Shown here one piece after another: positions 37,634 through 46,501 of a stretch of DNA of 64,000 nt. The translations under genes and the position numbers were made by a program. Position 1 is the stretch's first letter. Each line of letters starts with the position of its first letter. This DNA is from Streptomyces sp. NBC_01460 (GTDB lineage: Bacteria; Actinomycetota; Actinomycetes; Streptomycetales; Streptomycetaceae): positions 5,022,001-5,086,000 of the forward strand of contig NZ_CP109473.1 in the NCBI RefSeq assembly GCF_036227405.1, given 5' to 3'. The notes beneath the pieces are model-generated. The model made no database searches and was not told the origin of the DNA. It was given only the letters and a program-made list of their open reading frames with translations.

Positions 37634-40498
37634 GTGGACGACTACGCGGGTCGGGTGCTTGCCGACCGCTACCGCCTTCCCCTGCCTCCGTCCGATGCGT
37701 ACGAACTGGCCGAGACACGGGCGTTCGACACGTACAGCGGGCAGGAAGTCCTGGTGCGGCAGGTGCCGCTGCCGGAGGTCGTGGACGCCGAGGTGCTCGA
37801 CGCCGACGGTGTGCCCTCGGCCAGGCGGGCCACCGGCCGTACGGTGCGGCGGTCCACGGACCCCGCGGTCCGGCGGGCGATCGAGGCCGCGCAGGCGGCG
37901 GCGCAGGTGCCCGACCATCCGCGCCTGGACCAGGTCTTCGACGTGTTCGCCGAGGCGGGATCGCTCTGGATCGTGAGCGAGCTGGTCGCCGCCCGGCCGC
38001 TCGCCGCCCTTCTCGCCGAGCGGCCCCTCAATCCGTACCGGGCCGCCGAGATCGGCTCCGACGTCCTCACGGCGCTGCGGGTGCTCCACGCGCACGGCTG
38101 GACGCACCGCAACATCACCGTCCGCACGGTCCTGGTCTGCGACGACGGCCGCGTGGTGCTGACCGGACTCGCGGCGGGCGCGGCCGAGGAGGCGCTGTGC
38201 GGATACGTTCCGGCGCCGCAGCCGGACGAGCAGAACGCCTACGGGCCCCCGGCGGTCGAATCAGGCCCCACCGGCCCGTACGAGCCCCCGGCGGTCGAGC
38301 CGGGTCCGTACGAGCCTCCGGTGGTCGAGCCGGGTCCGTACGAGCCTCCGGTGGTCGAGCCGGGTCCGTACGAGCCTTCGTCGGTCGAGTCGGGTCCGTA
38401 CGAGCCTCCCGCCGTCGGGACCGGTCCCTACGAGCCTCCGGTGGCGTACCGGCCGGACCTCGCGCCGCCCGGGCCCGGGGCGCATCCCGTCCCGGAGGCC
38501 CTGCCGGCGCCCAGGACACCCGCCGACGGCGGGCAGGCCCCCGCCACCCGTGCCGAGATCGAGGCGGCACCCCCCGCCCTGCCCCCGGCGGAGCCCGGGG
38601 CGGGGAGCGCGGCGCAGCTGCGTGCCGCCCGCGCCGGGGCCATCGCGGCCTACCGTGCGGGAGCCCGCGCCGCGGCCCGCGCCGGTGAGGAGCGCAGGCG
38701 CGAGGAGCACGACCAGGACAGCGGCCAGGAGGGGGGCGGGGCCGAGGAGCCCGCCGCTCCGCGTACTCCCGGGCCCCCGCAGCTGACGACCGGCTGGGGC
38801 CGGGCGGCCGAGGCCCCGTACCCCTACCCGTACGACGACGAGGACGACGAGGACGACGACGAGGGCCCGGGCGGCCCGCCGCCCGCCGGCCGGCGCGTCC
38901 ACCTCGCCGGCACCTGGGGCGACGGCGCCGGTTCCGGCCGCCCCGTGCCCGCGGGCGGCTCCGGGGGCCCGGGCCGCTCCGGCGAGGACGCGCTGCGCGC
39001 CGACGCCAGGCGCCTCGGCAGCGGTCCCGCGGAGCGCCCGGACCGGCTGCCCCGGCCGGCCGTCGCGCGGGGACCCGCCGGAGGGTGGGACGAGGTCGTC
39101 GCGGGACGCGGTGACGCCCCCGCCTACCGGGGTCCGGCCACCCCTCTCGCCGCCGAACGCGCCCGCCAGGCCCGCATAGCCGTCGTCGGCGCCGTCACCG
39201 AGCGGTGGGCGCCCGAGCAGGCGGGTCCGGTCCACGACAACTGGCAGCTCGCCCCGCCCATCGGCCCCTCCACCGACCTCTGGGCGCTCGGCGCGCTCCT
39301 CTACCGCGCCGTGCAGGGCCACGCCCCGTACCCGGAGGAGAACGCCTCCGAGCTCGTCCAGATGGTCTGCGGCGAACCGCCCGCCTTCGCGGAGGAGTGC
39401 GGCCCGCTCCGTCCCGTCGTCGAGTCGCTGCTGCGTCAGGACCCCACGGAACGGCCCGACTTCGAGGAGCTGCGCGGCTGGCTCCGCTCCCTCGTGCGCT
39501 CGGCCCCCGAGCCGGAGGTCGGCACCGACATCGTCACGATGCCGCCCGCCGACGCCACCCGTCTGCCGGTCGTACGCCGCCGGGGCGAGCTGGTGCGCCG
39601 GCGCCGCGGCCGGGGCGCGGCGCACGGCCGGCACCGTCAGGGGAGGCCGCAGCGCCGTGAGCGGCAGGCCTACGAGCAGCCCCCGGCGTACGAGAAGCCG
39701 TCGCGCCCGCCCCGCGAGCCCAAGGGGCCCAAGGTGCTCCGCCAGCCGCAGCCCGGCGGCCGGGCGCCGCGGCGGCTCGGACGCCTGCTGCTGGTGCTGA
39801 TCCTGCTGGCGATGGCCGCCGCCGTCGCCTACGCCATGCTGTTCATGCCCAAGGACGGATCGGGGACGGGCGCGGCGCCTTCGGACTCCGTCGCACCCGC
39901 GGAGCCGGGCCCCGGCGACGGCCCGTCCGACGGGAAGGCGTCGTCGTCGGGTTCGCCCGAGCCTTCGCGGTCCTCGAAGCCCTCGGACTCCGGGGGCTCG
40001 TCGGGCTCGGAGAAGCCGCAGACCAGCCGCTCCGCCGTCGCCCTCGCGCCGGGCTACAAGCTGCGTGAGGACGCGGAGGGCTTCGAGATCGGCGTACCGG
40101 AGGGCTGGCAGCGCAGCCCGGCCGACGCGGACCGTCAGGTCCGTTACGGCAGCGACGGGTTCAGCGTGCTGGTGGTCCCCGGCCGGGACACCGTCAAGGC
40201 CAACGGCGGGGATCCGCTCGACTACCAGCGGACCAAGGAGCCCGAGTTGAAGCCCTTCCGCGAGTCGAGCTGGGCCACGTCCACCGGTCTGCGCCGTGTC
40301 GACGTCGGACGACAGGCCATGGCCGAGGGGCAGTTCACCTGGCAGGAGGGCGACGGCCGCCAGGTGTACGTCCGCAACCTCGCCATGATCGTGGACGGCC
40401 GGTACCACATCGTCCAGGTCATCGGCCCGGAGAACGAGCGGGACAAGGTCTCCGAGATCTACGAACAGGCCATCTCCTCCTACCGGGTGAACTCCTGA
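37634..40498 (+). CDS. Pseudokinase with split kinase domain and extracellular sensor
   Basis: 954 residues related to the flanking kinases but with catalytic residues lost. There is no glycine loop after DRYRLPLP, the VAVK lysine position is Arg (VLVRQV), the HRD is HRN (HGWTHRNITVRTVLV, 158-160), and DFG is TGL (177-179). The C-lobe (IGPSTDLWALGALLYRAVQG) resumes only after residue 535. The insert (180-535) is disordered and contains a 10-residue repeat, an Asp/Glu-rich run and Ala/Arg-rich helices. TM helix near 713-738, then an extracellular domain like those of its neighbours. GTG behind GGGGAGG. Probably an allosteric or scaffold partner of the adjacent kinases. Confidence 0.88.
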   Translation: MDDYAGRVLADRYRLPLPPSDAYELAETRAFDTYSGQEVLVRQVPLPEVVDAEVLDADGVPSARRATGRTVRRSTDPAVRRAIEAAQAAAQVPDHPRLDQVFDVFAEAGSLWIVSELVAARPLAALLAERPLNPYRAAEIGSDVLTALRVLHAHGWTHRNITVRTVLVCDDGRVVLTGLAAGAAEEALCGYVPAPQPDEQNAYGPPAVESGPTGPYEPPAVEPGPYEPPVVEPGPYEPPVVEPGPYEPSSVESGPYEPPAVGTGPYEPPVAYRPDLAPPGPGAHPVPEALPAPRTPADGGQAPATRAEIEAAPPALPPAEPGAGSAAQLRAARAGAIAAYRAGARAAARAGEERRREEHDQDSGQEGGGAEEPAAPRTPGPPQLTTGWGRAAEAPYPYPYDDEDDEDDDEGPGGPPPAGRRVHLAGTWGDGAGSGRPVPAGGSGGPGRSGEDALRADARRLGSGPAERPDRLPRPAVARGPAGGWDEVVAGRGDAPAYRGPATPLAAERARQARIAVVGAVTERWAPEQAGPVHDNWQLAPPIGPSTDLWALGALLYRAVQGHAPYPEENASELVQMVCGEPPAFAEECGPLRPVVESLLRQDPTERPDFEELRGWLRSLVRSAPEPEVGTDIVTMPPADATRLPVVRRRGELVRRRRGRGAAHGRHRQGRPQRRERQAYEQPPAYEKPSRPPREPKGPKVLRQPQPGGRAPRRLGRLLLVLILLAMAAAVAYAMLFMPKDGSGTGAAPSDSVAPAEPGPGDGPSDGKASSSGSPEPSRSSKPSDSGGSSGSEKPQTSRSAVALAPGYKLREDAEGFEIGVPEGWQRSPADADRQVRYGSDGFSVLVVPGRDTVKANGGDPLDYQRTKEPELKPFRESSWATSTGLRRVDVGRQAMAEGQFTWQEGDGRQVYVRNLAMIVDGRYHIVQVIGPENERDKVSEIYEQAISSYRVNS
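38273..38452 (+). repeat. 30-bp tandem repeat coding for GPYEPPVVEP
   Basis: Six 30-base units, with two central ones identical or nearly so, inside the pseudokinase insert. A degenerate unit precedes them. Units keep the reading frame, so copy number can vary without breaking the gene. Confidence 0.92.
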
Positions 40499-40617
40499 CG
40501 ACGCGACAGTGAAACGCGACAAGCATCACAGTGCGGTTTCGTGGGCGGTGCGAGGTTCCGTGACACCGCCTCCCGTCCGTACCCTGTCGTCCCAAGGAAA
40601 ACGGGGCGGGGACACAC

Positions 40618-42297
40618 GTGGAACACGCGCAGGGCACGGACGCGGGGATCGTACTGGCCGGACGGTACCGACTGGGTGACGTCCTGGGGCGCGGCGGCAT
40701 GGGCAAGGTCTGGCGCGCCCAGGACGAGGTGCTCCACCGGACCGTGGCCGTCAAGGAACTGACGGCCGGACTGTACGTCGCCGAGGCGGACCGGGCCGTG
40801 CTCCACGCCCGCACCCAGAAGGAGGCACGCGCGGCGGCCCGGATCACGCACCCGGGAGTCGTCACCGTCCACGACGTCATCGAGTACGACAACCGCCCCT
40901 GGATCGTCATGCAGTACGTCGACGGGCCCTCGCTCGCCGACGCGGCGAAGGAGTCCGGCGAGGTCGATCCGCGCGAGGCCGCCAGGATCGGACTCCATGT
41001 GCTGAGCGCCCTGCGGGCCGCACACGGCGCTGGAGTCCTGCACCGGGACGTGAAGCCGGCCAACGTCCTGCTCGCCCGCGACGGCCAGGTCCTGCTGACC
41101 GACTTCGGGATCGCCGCGATCGAGGGCGACTCCACCATCACCAGGACCGGTGAACTGGTCGGCTCCATCGACTACCTGGCACCCGAGCGGGTCCGGGGCG
41201 GCGACCCGGGCCCCGCCTCCGACCTCTGGTCGCTGGGCGCCACGCTCTACACGGCGGTCGAGGGCAGCTCGCCCTTCCGCCGTACGTCCCCCATCTCCAC
41301 CATGCAGGCCGTGGTCGCGGAGGAACCGCTGCCGCCGACACGTGGCGGCGCGCTGGCGCCCGTGATCACCGCCCTGCTGCGCAAGGACCCCGCGGACCGT
41401 CCGACGGCCGAGGAGACGGAGCGCATGCTGCTGGACGCGATGGAGGGGCGAAGGCCCCGTGCCGCGCAGGCGCACGTCCCCACGCAGCGGGTCTCGGAGG
41501 AGGAACTGAGCGCCTTCTCCGGCCCGGACGGTTCCACCGCCCACCTCGCCCGGCCCGTGCCGGAGCCGGACGGGCCCGCGTACACCTCGCCGTCCACCAC
41601 CGGGAGCGCCCGGAAACCCTGGCGCACCGTCCTGGTGGTCCTCGCGGTGGCCGCGCTGATCGGCAGTGCGGTGGGCCTGGTCATCAGGTACAGCGGTGAC
41701 GCCGGCGGAAGCACGGCCGGAGAGGCCTCGGGGCGGAGCGCCGGGGGCCCGGCGCCCTCCGCGTCCTCCTCCGAGGGCGCCGCGGGGGATCCGGCCGGGG
41801 ACCCGGCGGGGGAGGGCGAGCCCGCCTCGGGGAAGACCCCCGACGGCTGGAAGCGGGTCGACGCCCCCGAGGGATTCGGCCTCCTGCTCCCGGAGGGCTG
41901 GGAGCGGCAGACCGGTGGCGAGCGGATCGAGTACAGCCCCGACAACGGGGCGCACAGCCTCCGGATCAGCCTCGATCCGCAGCCGGACTTCGACACCTCG
42001 TACTCGCACATGCAGAGCATCGAGAAGGACCTGTCCCAGCGCCTGCCGGAGTACGAACGTCTCACGCTGGAGGAGAACGTCTTCCGCGACCGTCCCGGCT
42101 CCCGGTGGGAGTTCACCTGGATCGAGTCCCAGGGCCAGCCCGGCCCCCGCCACGGCATCGACCAGATGTACTTCGCCGAGACGGGCGGGCCGGAGTACGC
42201 GTTCTACCTGACCGGTCCCGAGGAGGACCAGGACGAGACCCGGCAGCTCTTCGAGACCATGCTGCGCAGTTGGACACCGCCGGAGGACGCGGGCTGA
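40618..42297 (+). CDS. Receptor-like Ser/Thr protein kinase
   Basis: 559 residues. Complete kinase domain at about 15-275: GRGGMGKVW, VAVKEL, HRDVKPANVL, DFG, and IDYLAPE. One TM helix near 334-357 (TVLVVLAVAALIGSAVGLVI), a Gly/Ala/Ser-rich stem, and a C-terminal extracellular domain (DGWKRVDAPEGFGLLLPEGW onward) of the same type as in the two upstream genes. GTG start. Gaps of 119-190 bases between the three kinase genes leave room for separate promoters. Confidence 0.93.
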   Translation: MEHAQGTDAGIVLAGRYRLGDVLGRGGMGKVWRAQDEVLHRTVAVKELTAGLYVAEADRAVLHARTQKEARAAARITHPGVVTVHDVIEYDNRPWIVMQYVDGPSLADAAKESGEVDPREAARIGLHVLSALRAAHGAGVLHRDVKPANVLLARDGQVLLTDFGIAAIEGDSTITRTGELVGSIDYLAPERVRGGDPGPASDLWSLGATLYTAVEGSSPFRRTSPISTMQAVVAEEPLPPTRGGALAPVITALLRKDPADRPTAEETERMLLDAMEGRRPRAAQAHVPTQRVSEEELSAFSGPDGSTAHLARPVPEPDGPAYTSPSTTGSARKPWRTVLVVLAVAALIGSAVGLVIRYSGDAGGSTAGEASGRSAGGPAPSASSSEGAAGDPAGDPAGEGEPASGKTPDGWKRVDAPEGFGLLLPEGWERQTGGERIEYSPDNGAHSLRISLDPQPDFDTSYSHMQSIEKDLSQRLPEYERLTLEENVFRDRPGSRWEFTWIESQGQPGPRHGIDQMYFAETGGPEYAFYLTGPEEDQDETRQLFETMLRSWTPPEDAG

Positions 42298-42442
42298 GGG
42301 AGCCCCCCTGGGGACACCCTCGGAGGGTCCGGCGGCGACGGGCGGGGAGGACACCGGCCTGGCAGTGGCCGGACGGCCGAAAATTCACGATTCCCGACGC
42401 CCGATCCCGAGAACGAGGGTGGATCGCCCCTGATCAGCGGTT

Positions 42443-42468
42443 ATTCAGCCAGTGATCACTGGCTGAAT
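42443..42468. promoter_or_regulatory. Perfect 26-bp palindrome upstream of gabD2
   Basis: ATTCAGCCAGTGA directly followed by its reverse complement, with no loop, 91 bases before the aldehyde dehydrogenase start. Lack of a loop and T-run argues for a protein-binding operator (GntR, TetR or MarR size) rather than a terminator. The rest of the 262-base gap (42298-42559) shows only a probable -10, CATACT at 42545-42550. Confidence 0.75.
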
Positions 42469-42559
42469 GGCTGAGCGTGGCAGGAGTCTCTGGCGGGGTT
42501 GGTGAAAACCTGTTACCCACGGGTACCCAAAGTCGGCGGCTGGACATACTCTCGCCCTC

Positions 42560-44197
42560 ATGACGGACTCGCAGGCTTCCTCGACCACCTCCGCCGCCTC
42601 CGGCACCCGCGTCGGCACCAATCCGGTGGCCACCGCCCCCGCGGGCGCGCGTACCGCCGCGGACGTGGTCACACCCGAGGTGATCGCCCAGCTGACCCGT
42701 GGCGTCGTGGGCTCCGGCCGCACGTCCAACCACAGCCCCTTCACCGGGGCGAAGCTGGCGGACCTCCCCGAGTCCACCCCCGAGGACGTGGAGACCGCCT
42801 TCGACCGGGCCCGCGCCGCCCAGCCCGTCTGGGCCGCGACCCCGGTCAGGGCCAGGGCGGCGGTGCTGCTGCGCTTCCACGACCTGATCCTGCAGCGCCA
42901 GTCCGAGGTCCTCGACCTCATCCAGCTGGAGACCGGCAAGGCCCGGCTGCACGCCCACGAGGAGGTGCAGGCCGTCGCCGTCTCGGCCCGGCACTACGGG
43001 CGCAGGGCCGCCGCCTACCTCAAGCCGAAGCGTCACACCGGGGTCGTCCCGGCGCTGACCAAGGTCACCGAACTGCGCCAGCCGCGCGGTGTCATCGGCC
43101 AGATCGCCCCCTGGAACTACCCGCTCGAACTCTCCGTCGGCGACGCGCTCCCCGCCTTCGTCTCCGGCAACGCCGTCGTGATGAAGCCCGACACGGAGAC
43201 CGCGCTCACCGCGCTGTGGGCCCGTGACCTGCTGATCGAGGCCGGACTGCCCGCCGAGGTGTTCCAGGTCGTCCTCGGCGAGGGGCCGGTCGTCGGGCCC
43301 GAGGTCGTCCAGCGCGCCGACTACGTCTCCTTCACCGGCTCGACCACCACGGGACGTGACGTCGCCCAGCGCGCCGCGGCACGGCTCGTCGGTGTCTCGC
43401 TGGAGCTCGGCGGCAAGAACCCCATGCTGGTCCTCGCGGACGCCGACGTCGAGAAGGCCGCGGAGGGCGCCGTGCGCGCCTGCTTCTCCTCGGCCGGACA
43501 GCTCTGCATCTCCATCGAGAGGCTGTACGTCCACGCGTCCGTCGCGGACGCCTTCGTGGAGCGCTTCGCCGCCCGGACCAGGGCCATGCGGCTCGGCGCC
43601 TCCCTGGCGTACGGGGCCGACATGGGCTCACTCGTGGGCGAACGCCAGCTGGAGACCGTCAGCAGGCACGTGGCGGAAGCCGTCGAGAAGGGGGCCACCC
43701 TCGTCGCGGGAGGCGTCGCCCGCCCCGACATCGGTCCGCTCTTCTACGAGCCGACCATCCTCGACAACGTGCAGGAGCCGATGGCCGTCTGCGCCCAGGA
43801 GACCTTCGGCCCGGTCGTCTCCCTCTACCGCTTCACCGACGAGGACGAGGCGGTCACCCTCGCCAACGCCACGCCCTACGGCCTCAACGCGAGCGTCTGG
43901 ACCAACGACTCCCGGCGCGGCCACCGGATCGCGGCCCGGCTGCGCGCGGGCACCGTCAACATCAACGAGGGGTACGCGCCCGCGTACGGCAGCGTCCAGT
44001 CGCCCATGGGCGGCATGAAGGACTCCGGACTCGGCCGACGCCACGGCTCCGAGGGCATCCTGAAGTACACCGAGGCCCAGACGGTCGCCCAGCAGCGGCT
44101 GATGCCCCTCGCGCCGGCCTTCGGGATGGACGACGAGACGTACACGGCCTTCATGAGCCGCAGCCTCAAGGCGATGAAGGCCTTCCGGCTGCGCTGA
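42560..44197 (+). CDS. gabD2: Succinate-semialdehyde dehydrogenase (NADP+), GabD2 type
   Basis: Oxidises succinate semialdehyde to succinate. 545-residue aldehyde dehydrogenase: NAD(P) region QIAPWNYPLELSVGDALPAF, catalytic Glu in SLELGGKNPMLVL, catalytic Cys in FSSAGQLCISIERLY, and C-terminal PMGGMKDSGLGRRHGSEGI. The sequence pattern fits the actinobacterial GabD2 group. ATG with no ribosome site; CATACT ends 9 bases upstream, so a leaderless start is plausible. Followed 45 bases later by the GMC oxidoreductase, probably co-transcribed. Confidence 0.9.
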   Translation: MTDSQASSTTSAASGTRVGTNPVATAPAGARTAADVVTPEVIAQLTRGVVGSGRTSNHSPFTGAKLADLPESTPEDVETAFDRARAAQPVWAATPVRARAAVLLRFHDLILQRQSEVLDLIQLETGKARLHAHEEVQAVAVSARHYGRRAAAYLKPKRHTGVVPALTKVTELRQPRGVIGQIAPWNYPLELSVGDALPAFVSGNAVVMKPDTETALTALWARDLLIEAGLPAEVFQVVLGEGPVVGPEVVQRADYVSFTGSTTTGRDVAQRAAARLVGVSLELGGKNPMLVLADADVEKAAEGAVRACFSSAGQLCISIERLYVHASVADAFVERFAARTRAMRLGASLAYGADMGSLVGERQLETVSRHVAEAVEKGATLVAGGVARPDIGPLFYEPTILDNVQEPMAVCAQETFGPVVSLYRFTDEDEAVTLANATPYGLNASVWTNDSRRGHRIAARLRAGTVNINEGYAPAYGSVQSPMGGMKDSGLGRRHGSEGILKYTEAQTVAQQRLMPLAPAFGMDDETYTAFMSRSLKAMKAFRLR

Positions 44198-44242
44198 TCC
44201 CCAGCGCCCCTCCCATCTGCCCTTTTCGTACCGAGGAGAGCC

Positions 44243-46078
44243 ATGTCCCAGGACAGCCCTGCCCAGAATCAGGCCGCCCCGGCCACTCCGGCGGCGCACG
44301 ACGACGCGTACGACTACGACGTCCTCGTCGTCGGGTCGGGCTTCGGCGGCGCGGTCTCGGCCCTGCGGCTGAGCGAGAAGGGGTACCGGGTCGGCGTCCT
44401 GGAGGCGGGCCGCCGCTTCACGCGCGCGACGCTCCCGAAGAACTCCTGGGACATCAAGAACTACCTCTGGGCGCCGGCGCTCGGCCTGTTCGGCATCCAG
44501 CGGGTGCACCTGCTGGGCAAGGTGATGGTGCTGGCGGGCGCCGGTGTCGGCGGTGGTTCCCTCAACTACGCCAACACCCTGTACGTGCCGCCCGCGCCGT
44601 TCTTCGAGGACCGCCAGTGGTCCGGCATCACCGACTGGAAGGACGAGCTGGCGCCGTACTACGACCAGGCGAAGCGGATGCTCGGGGTGCGGCTCAACCC
44701 GACGGTGACCCCCGCGGACGTCCACCTCAAGGCCGTGGCCGAGACCATGGGGGTCGGCGACACCTTCCACCTCGCCCCCGTCGGCGTCTTCTTCGGTGAC
44801 GGGAAGGACGCCGACGGCACGGTCGACACGAAGCCCGGAGGGGAGGCCGCCGACCCGTACTTCGGGGGTGCGGGCCCCGCCCGGACGGCCTGCTCCCAGT
44901 GCGGCGAGTGCATGACGGGCTGCCGCCACGGCGCGAAGAACACCCTCAACGAGAACTACCTGTACCTCGCGGAGAAGGCCGGGGCCGTCATCCACCCGAT
45001 GACGTCCGTCGTCGCCGTCACGGACGGCCCGGACGGCGGCTACCGCGTGTCGACCGTCCCCACCAACCGCCGCAAGGCCACGCCGTCCGTGCTGCGGGCC
45101 CGGAAGGTGGTCGTCGCCGCGGGCACGTACGGCACCCAGACCCTGCTGCACACCATGAAGGACGAAGGACTGCTGCCCCGGATCTCGTCCCGCCTCGGTG
45201 AGCTGACCCGGACCAACTCCGAGGGCCTGGTGGGGGCGCAGACCAGCGACCGCCGCTACCGGAAGAAGCACGGCACGGCCAAGGCCGACTTCACCCGGGG
45301 CGTCGCCATCACCTCGTCCATCCACCCGGACGAGAACACCCACATCGAGCCGGTGCGCTACGGCAAGGGCTCCAACGCGATGGGCGCGCTGACCATCCTC
45401 CAGGTGCCCTACAGCACCCACCGGGTGCTCAGCTGGTTCGGCAACGTGGCCAAGCACCCGTGGCTCCTGATGCGCTCGCTGTCCAACCGGCGCTGGTCGG
45501 AGCGGACCATCATCGGCCTCGTCATGCAGTCGCTGGACAACTCGCTGACCGCGTACCGCAAGCCCGGCGGCCTCGGCAAGGGCCTGCTCACCGCCCGGCA
45601 GGGCCACGGCTCGCCCAACCCGACCCAGATCGCCGAGGCCACCCAGGGCGCGACGCTGCTCGCCCAGGAGATCAACGGCTTCGCCGGGTCGAACATCGGG
45701 GAGCTGATGGGCACACCGCTCACGGCGCACTTCCTCGGCGGCTGCCCGATCGGGGCGAGCCCGGAGGAGGGAGTCATCGACCCGTACCACCGGCTGTACG
45801 GGCACCCCGGCATCTCCGTGGTCGACGGCTCCGCGGTCTCCGCCAACCTCGGCGTCAATCCGTCGCTGACCATCACCGCGCAGGCGGAGCGCGCCATGTC
45901 GTTCTGGCCCAACAAGGGCGAGGAGGACCCCCGCCCGGCGCAGGACGCGGCGTACGAGCGGCTCGCCGCCGTCGAGCCGGCGTCGCCCGCGGTGCCGAAG
46001 GAGGCGTTCGGCGCGCTGAAACTGCCGTTCCTGGGGATTCCGGCGGTGCCGCCGAAGAAGGCGGCGTCGGAGGCCTGA
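44243..46078 (+). CDS. GMC-family FAD oxidoreductase, cholesterol-oxidase-like
   Basis: 611 residues. FAD site VLVVGSGFGGAVSALRL, then VLAGAGVGGGSLNYANTLY, and a C-terminal substrate region with FLGGCPIGASPEEGVIDPYHR and SVVDGSAVSANLGVNPSLTI, characteristic of cholesterol-oxidase-type GMC enzymes. A cysteine-rich segment CSQCGECMTGC (near residue 218) suggests metal or Fe-S binding, which true secreted cholesterol oxidases lack. No signal peptide, so it is cytosolic. Substrate unknown, perhaps a sterol or other alcohol. ATG behind GAGGAG. Confidence 0.87.
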   Translation: MSQDSPAQNQAAPATPAAHDDAYDYDVLVVGSGFGGAVSALRLSEKGYRVGVLEAGRRFTRATLPKNSWDIKNYLWAPALGLFGIQRVHLLGKVMVLAGAGVGGGSLNYANTLYVPPAPFFEDRQWSGITDWKDELAPYYDQAKRMLGVRLNPTVTPADVHLKAVAETMGVGDTFHLAPVGVFFGDGKDADGTVDTKPGGEAADPYFGGAGPARTACSQCGECMTGCRHGAKNTLNENYLYLAEKAGAVIHPMTSVVAVTDGPDGGYRVSTVPTNRRKATPSVLRARKVVVAAGTYGTQTLLHTMKDEGLLPRISSRLGELTRTNSEGLVGAQTSDRRYRKKHGTAKADFTRGVAITSSIHPDENTHIEPVRYGKGSNAMGALTILQVPYSTHRVLSWFGNVAKHPWLLMRSLSNRRWSERTIIGLVMQSLDNSLTAYRKPGGLGKGLLTARQGHGSPNPTQIAEATQGATLLAQEINGFAGSNIGELMGTPLTAHFLGGCPIGASPEEGVIDPYHRLYGHPGISVVDGSAVSANLGVNPSLTITAQAERAMSFWPNKGEEDPRPAQDAAYERLAAVEPASPAVPKEAFGALKLPFLGIPAVPPKKAASEA

Positions 46079-46147
46079 CCCGGGAACGCCGAGGGGCTGC
46101 ACCCCCCTCCGAGTGCAGCCCCTCCACGTACCTCCCGGTGACGCGTC

Positions 46148-46283
46148 TCATGCGGCGGCGTCACCGTTCGTGCGGCGCCGCACGACGAACACCGCGCCGG
46201 CACCGGCACCACGGCCGCGCCGCCCGCGAGGGCGAACGGGCCTGCCGTCGCCGGGTACGGAACGAAGCCGGTGGGTTCGCCAT
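46148..46283 (-). pseudogene. Relic of a sortase-anchored surface protein (C-terminal tail)
   Basis: On the minus strand one frame reads GEPTGFVPYPATAGPFALAGGAAVV. A second frame then reads GAGAVFVVRRRTNGDAAA and stops at 46148. Together they look like a sorting signal (xxTG, hydrophobic span, Arg-rich tail) with one base gained or lost near 46200-46215. No N-terminal export signal or body remains upstream. An SD-like ACGGAGG lies on that strand near 46325. Otherwise the 423-base gap 46079-46501 holds no gene. Confidence 0.4.
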
Positions 46284-46501
46284 GGATGACCTGTGGGGCC
46301 CGGCAACGGTTGTCCTCCGTTTCACGGAATCTTCATGTGGCGTGCGCCACATCCCGCCGCCCCTGATGTCACCCTGGCCCGCCCCGGAACGGACCCGGAC
46401 AACCGCTCCGGGCGGCGGGCGGCGCGCCTAGCCTGCGGGGAGAGCCCCGGCCGGGCCTCGCGTCCATGAGCACGTCTCCCCGTCCACCAGGAGGACGATT
46501 C

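Noticed and set aside
38261..40522. 753-codon minus-strand frame opposite the pseudokinase
   Set aside because: Composition is that of an antisense shadow; the plus strand has TM helix, repeats and a homologous external domain.
43628..46102. 824-codon minus-strand frame opposite the GMC oxidoreductase
   Set aside because: Antisense shadow; the GMC gene has clear FAD and substrate motifs.
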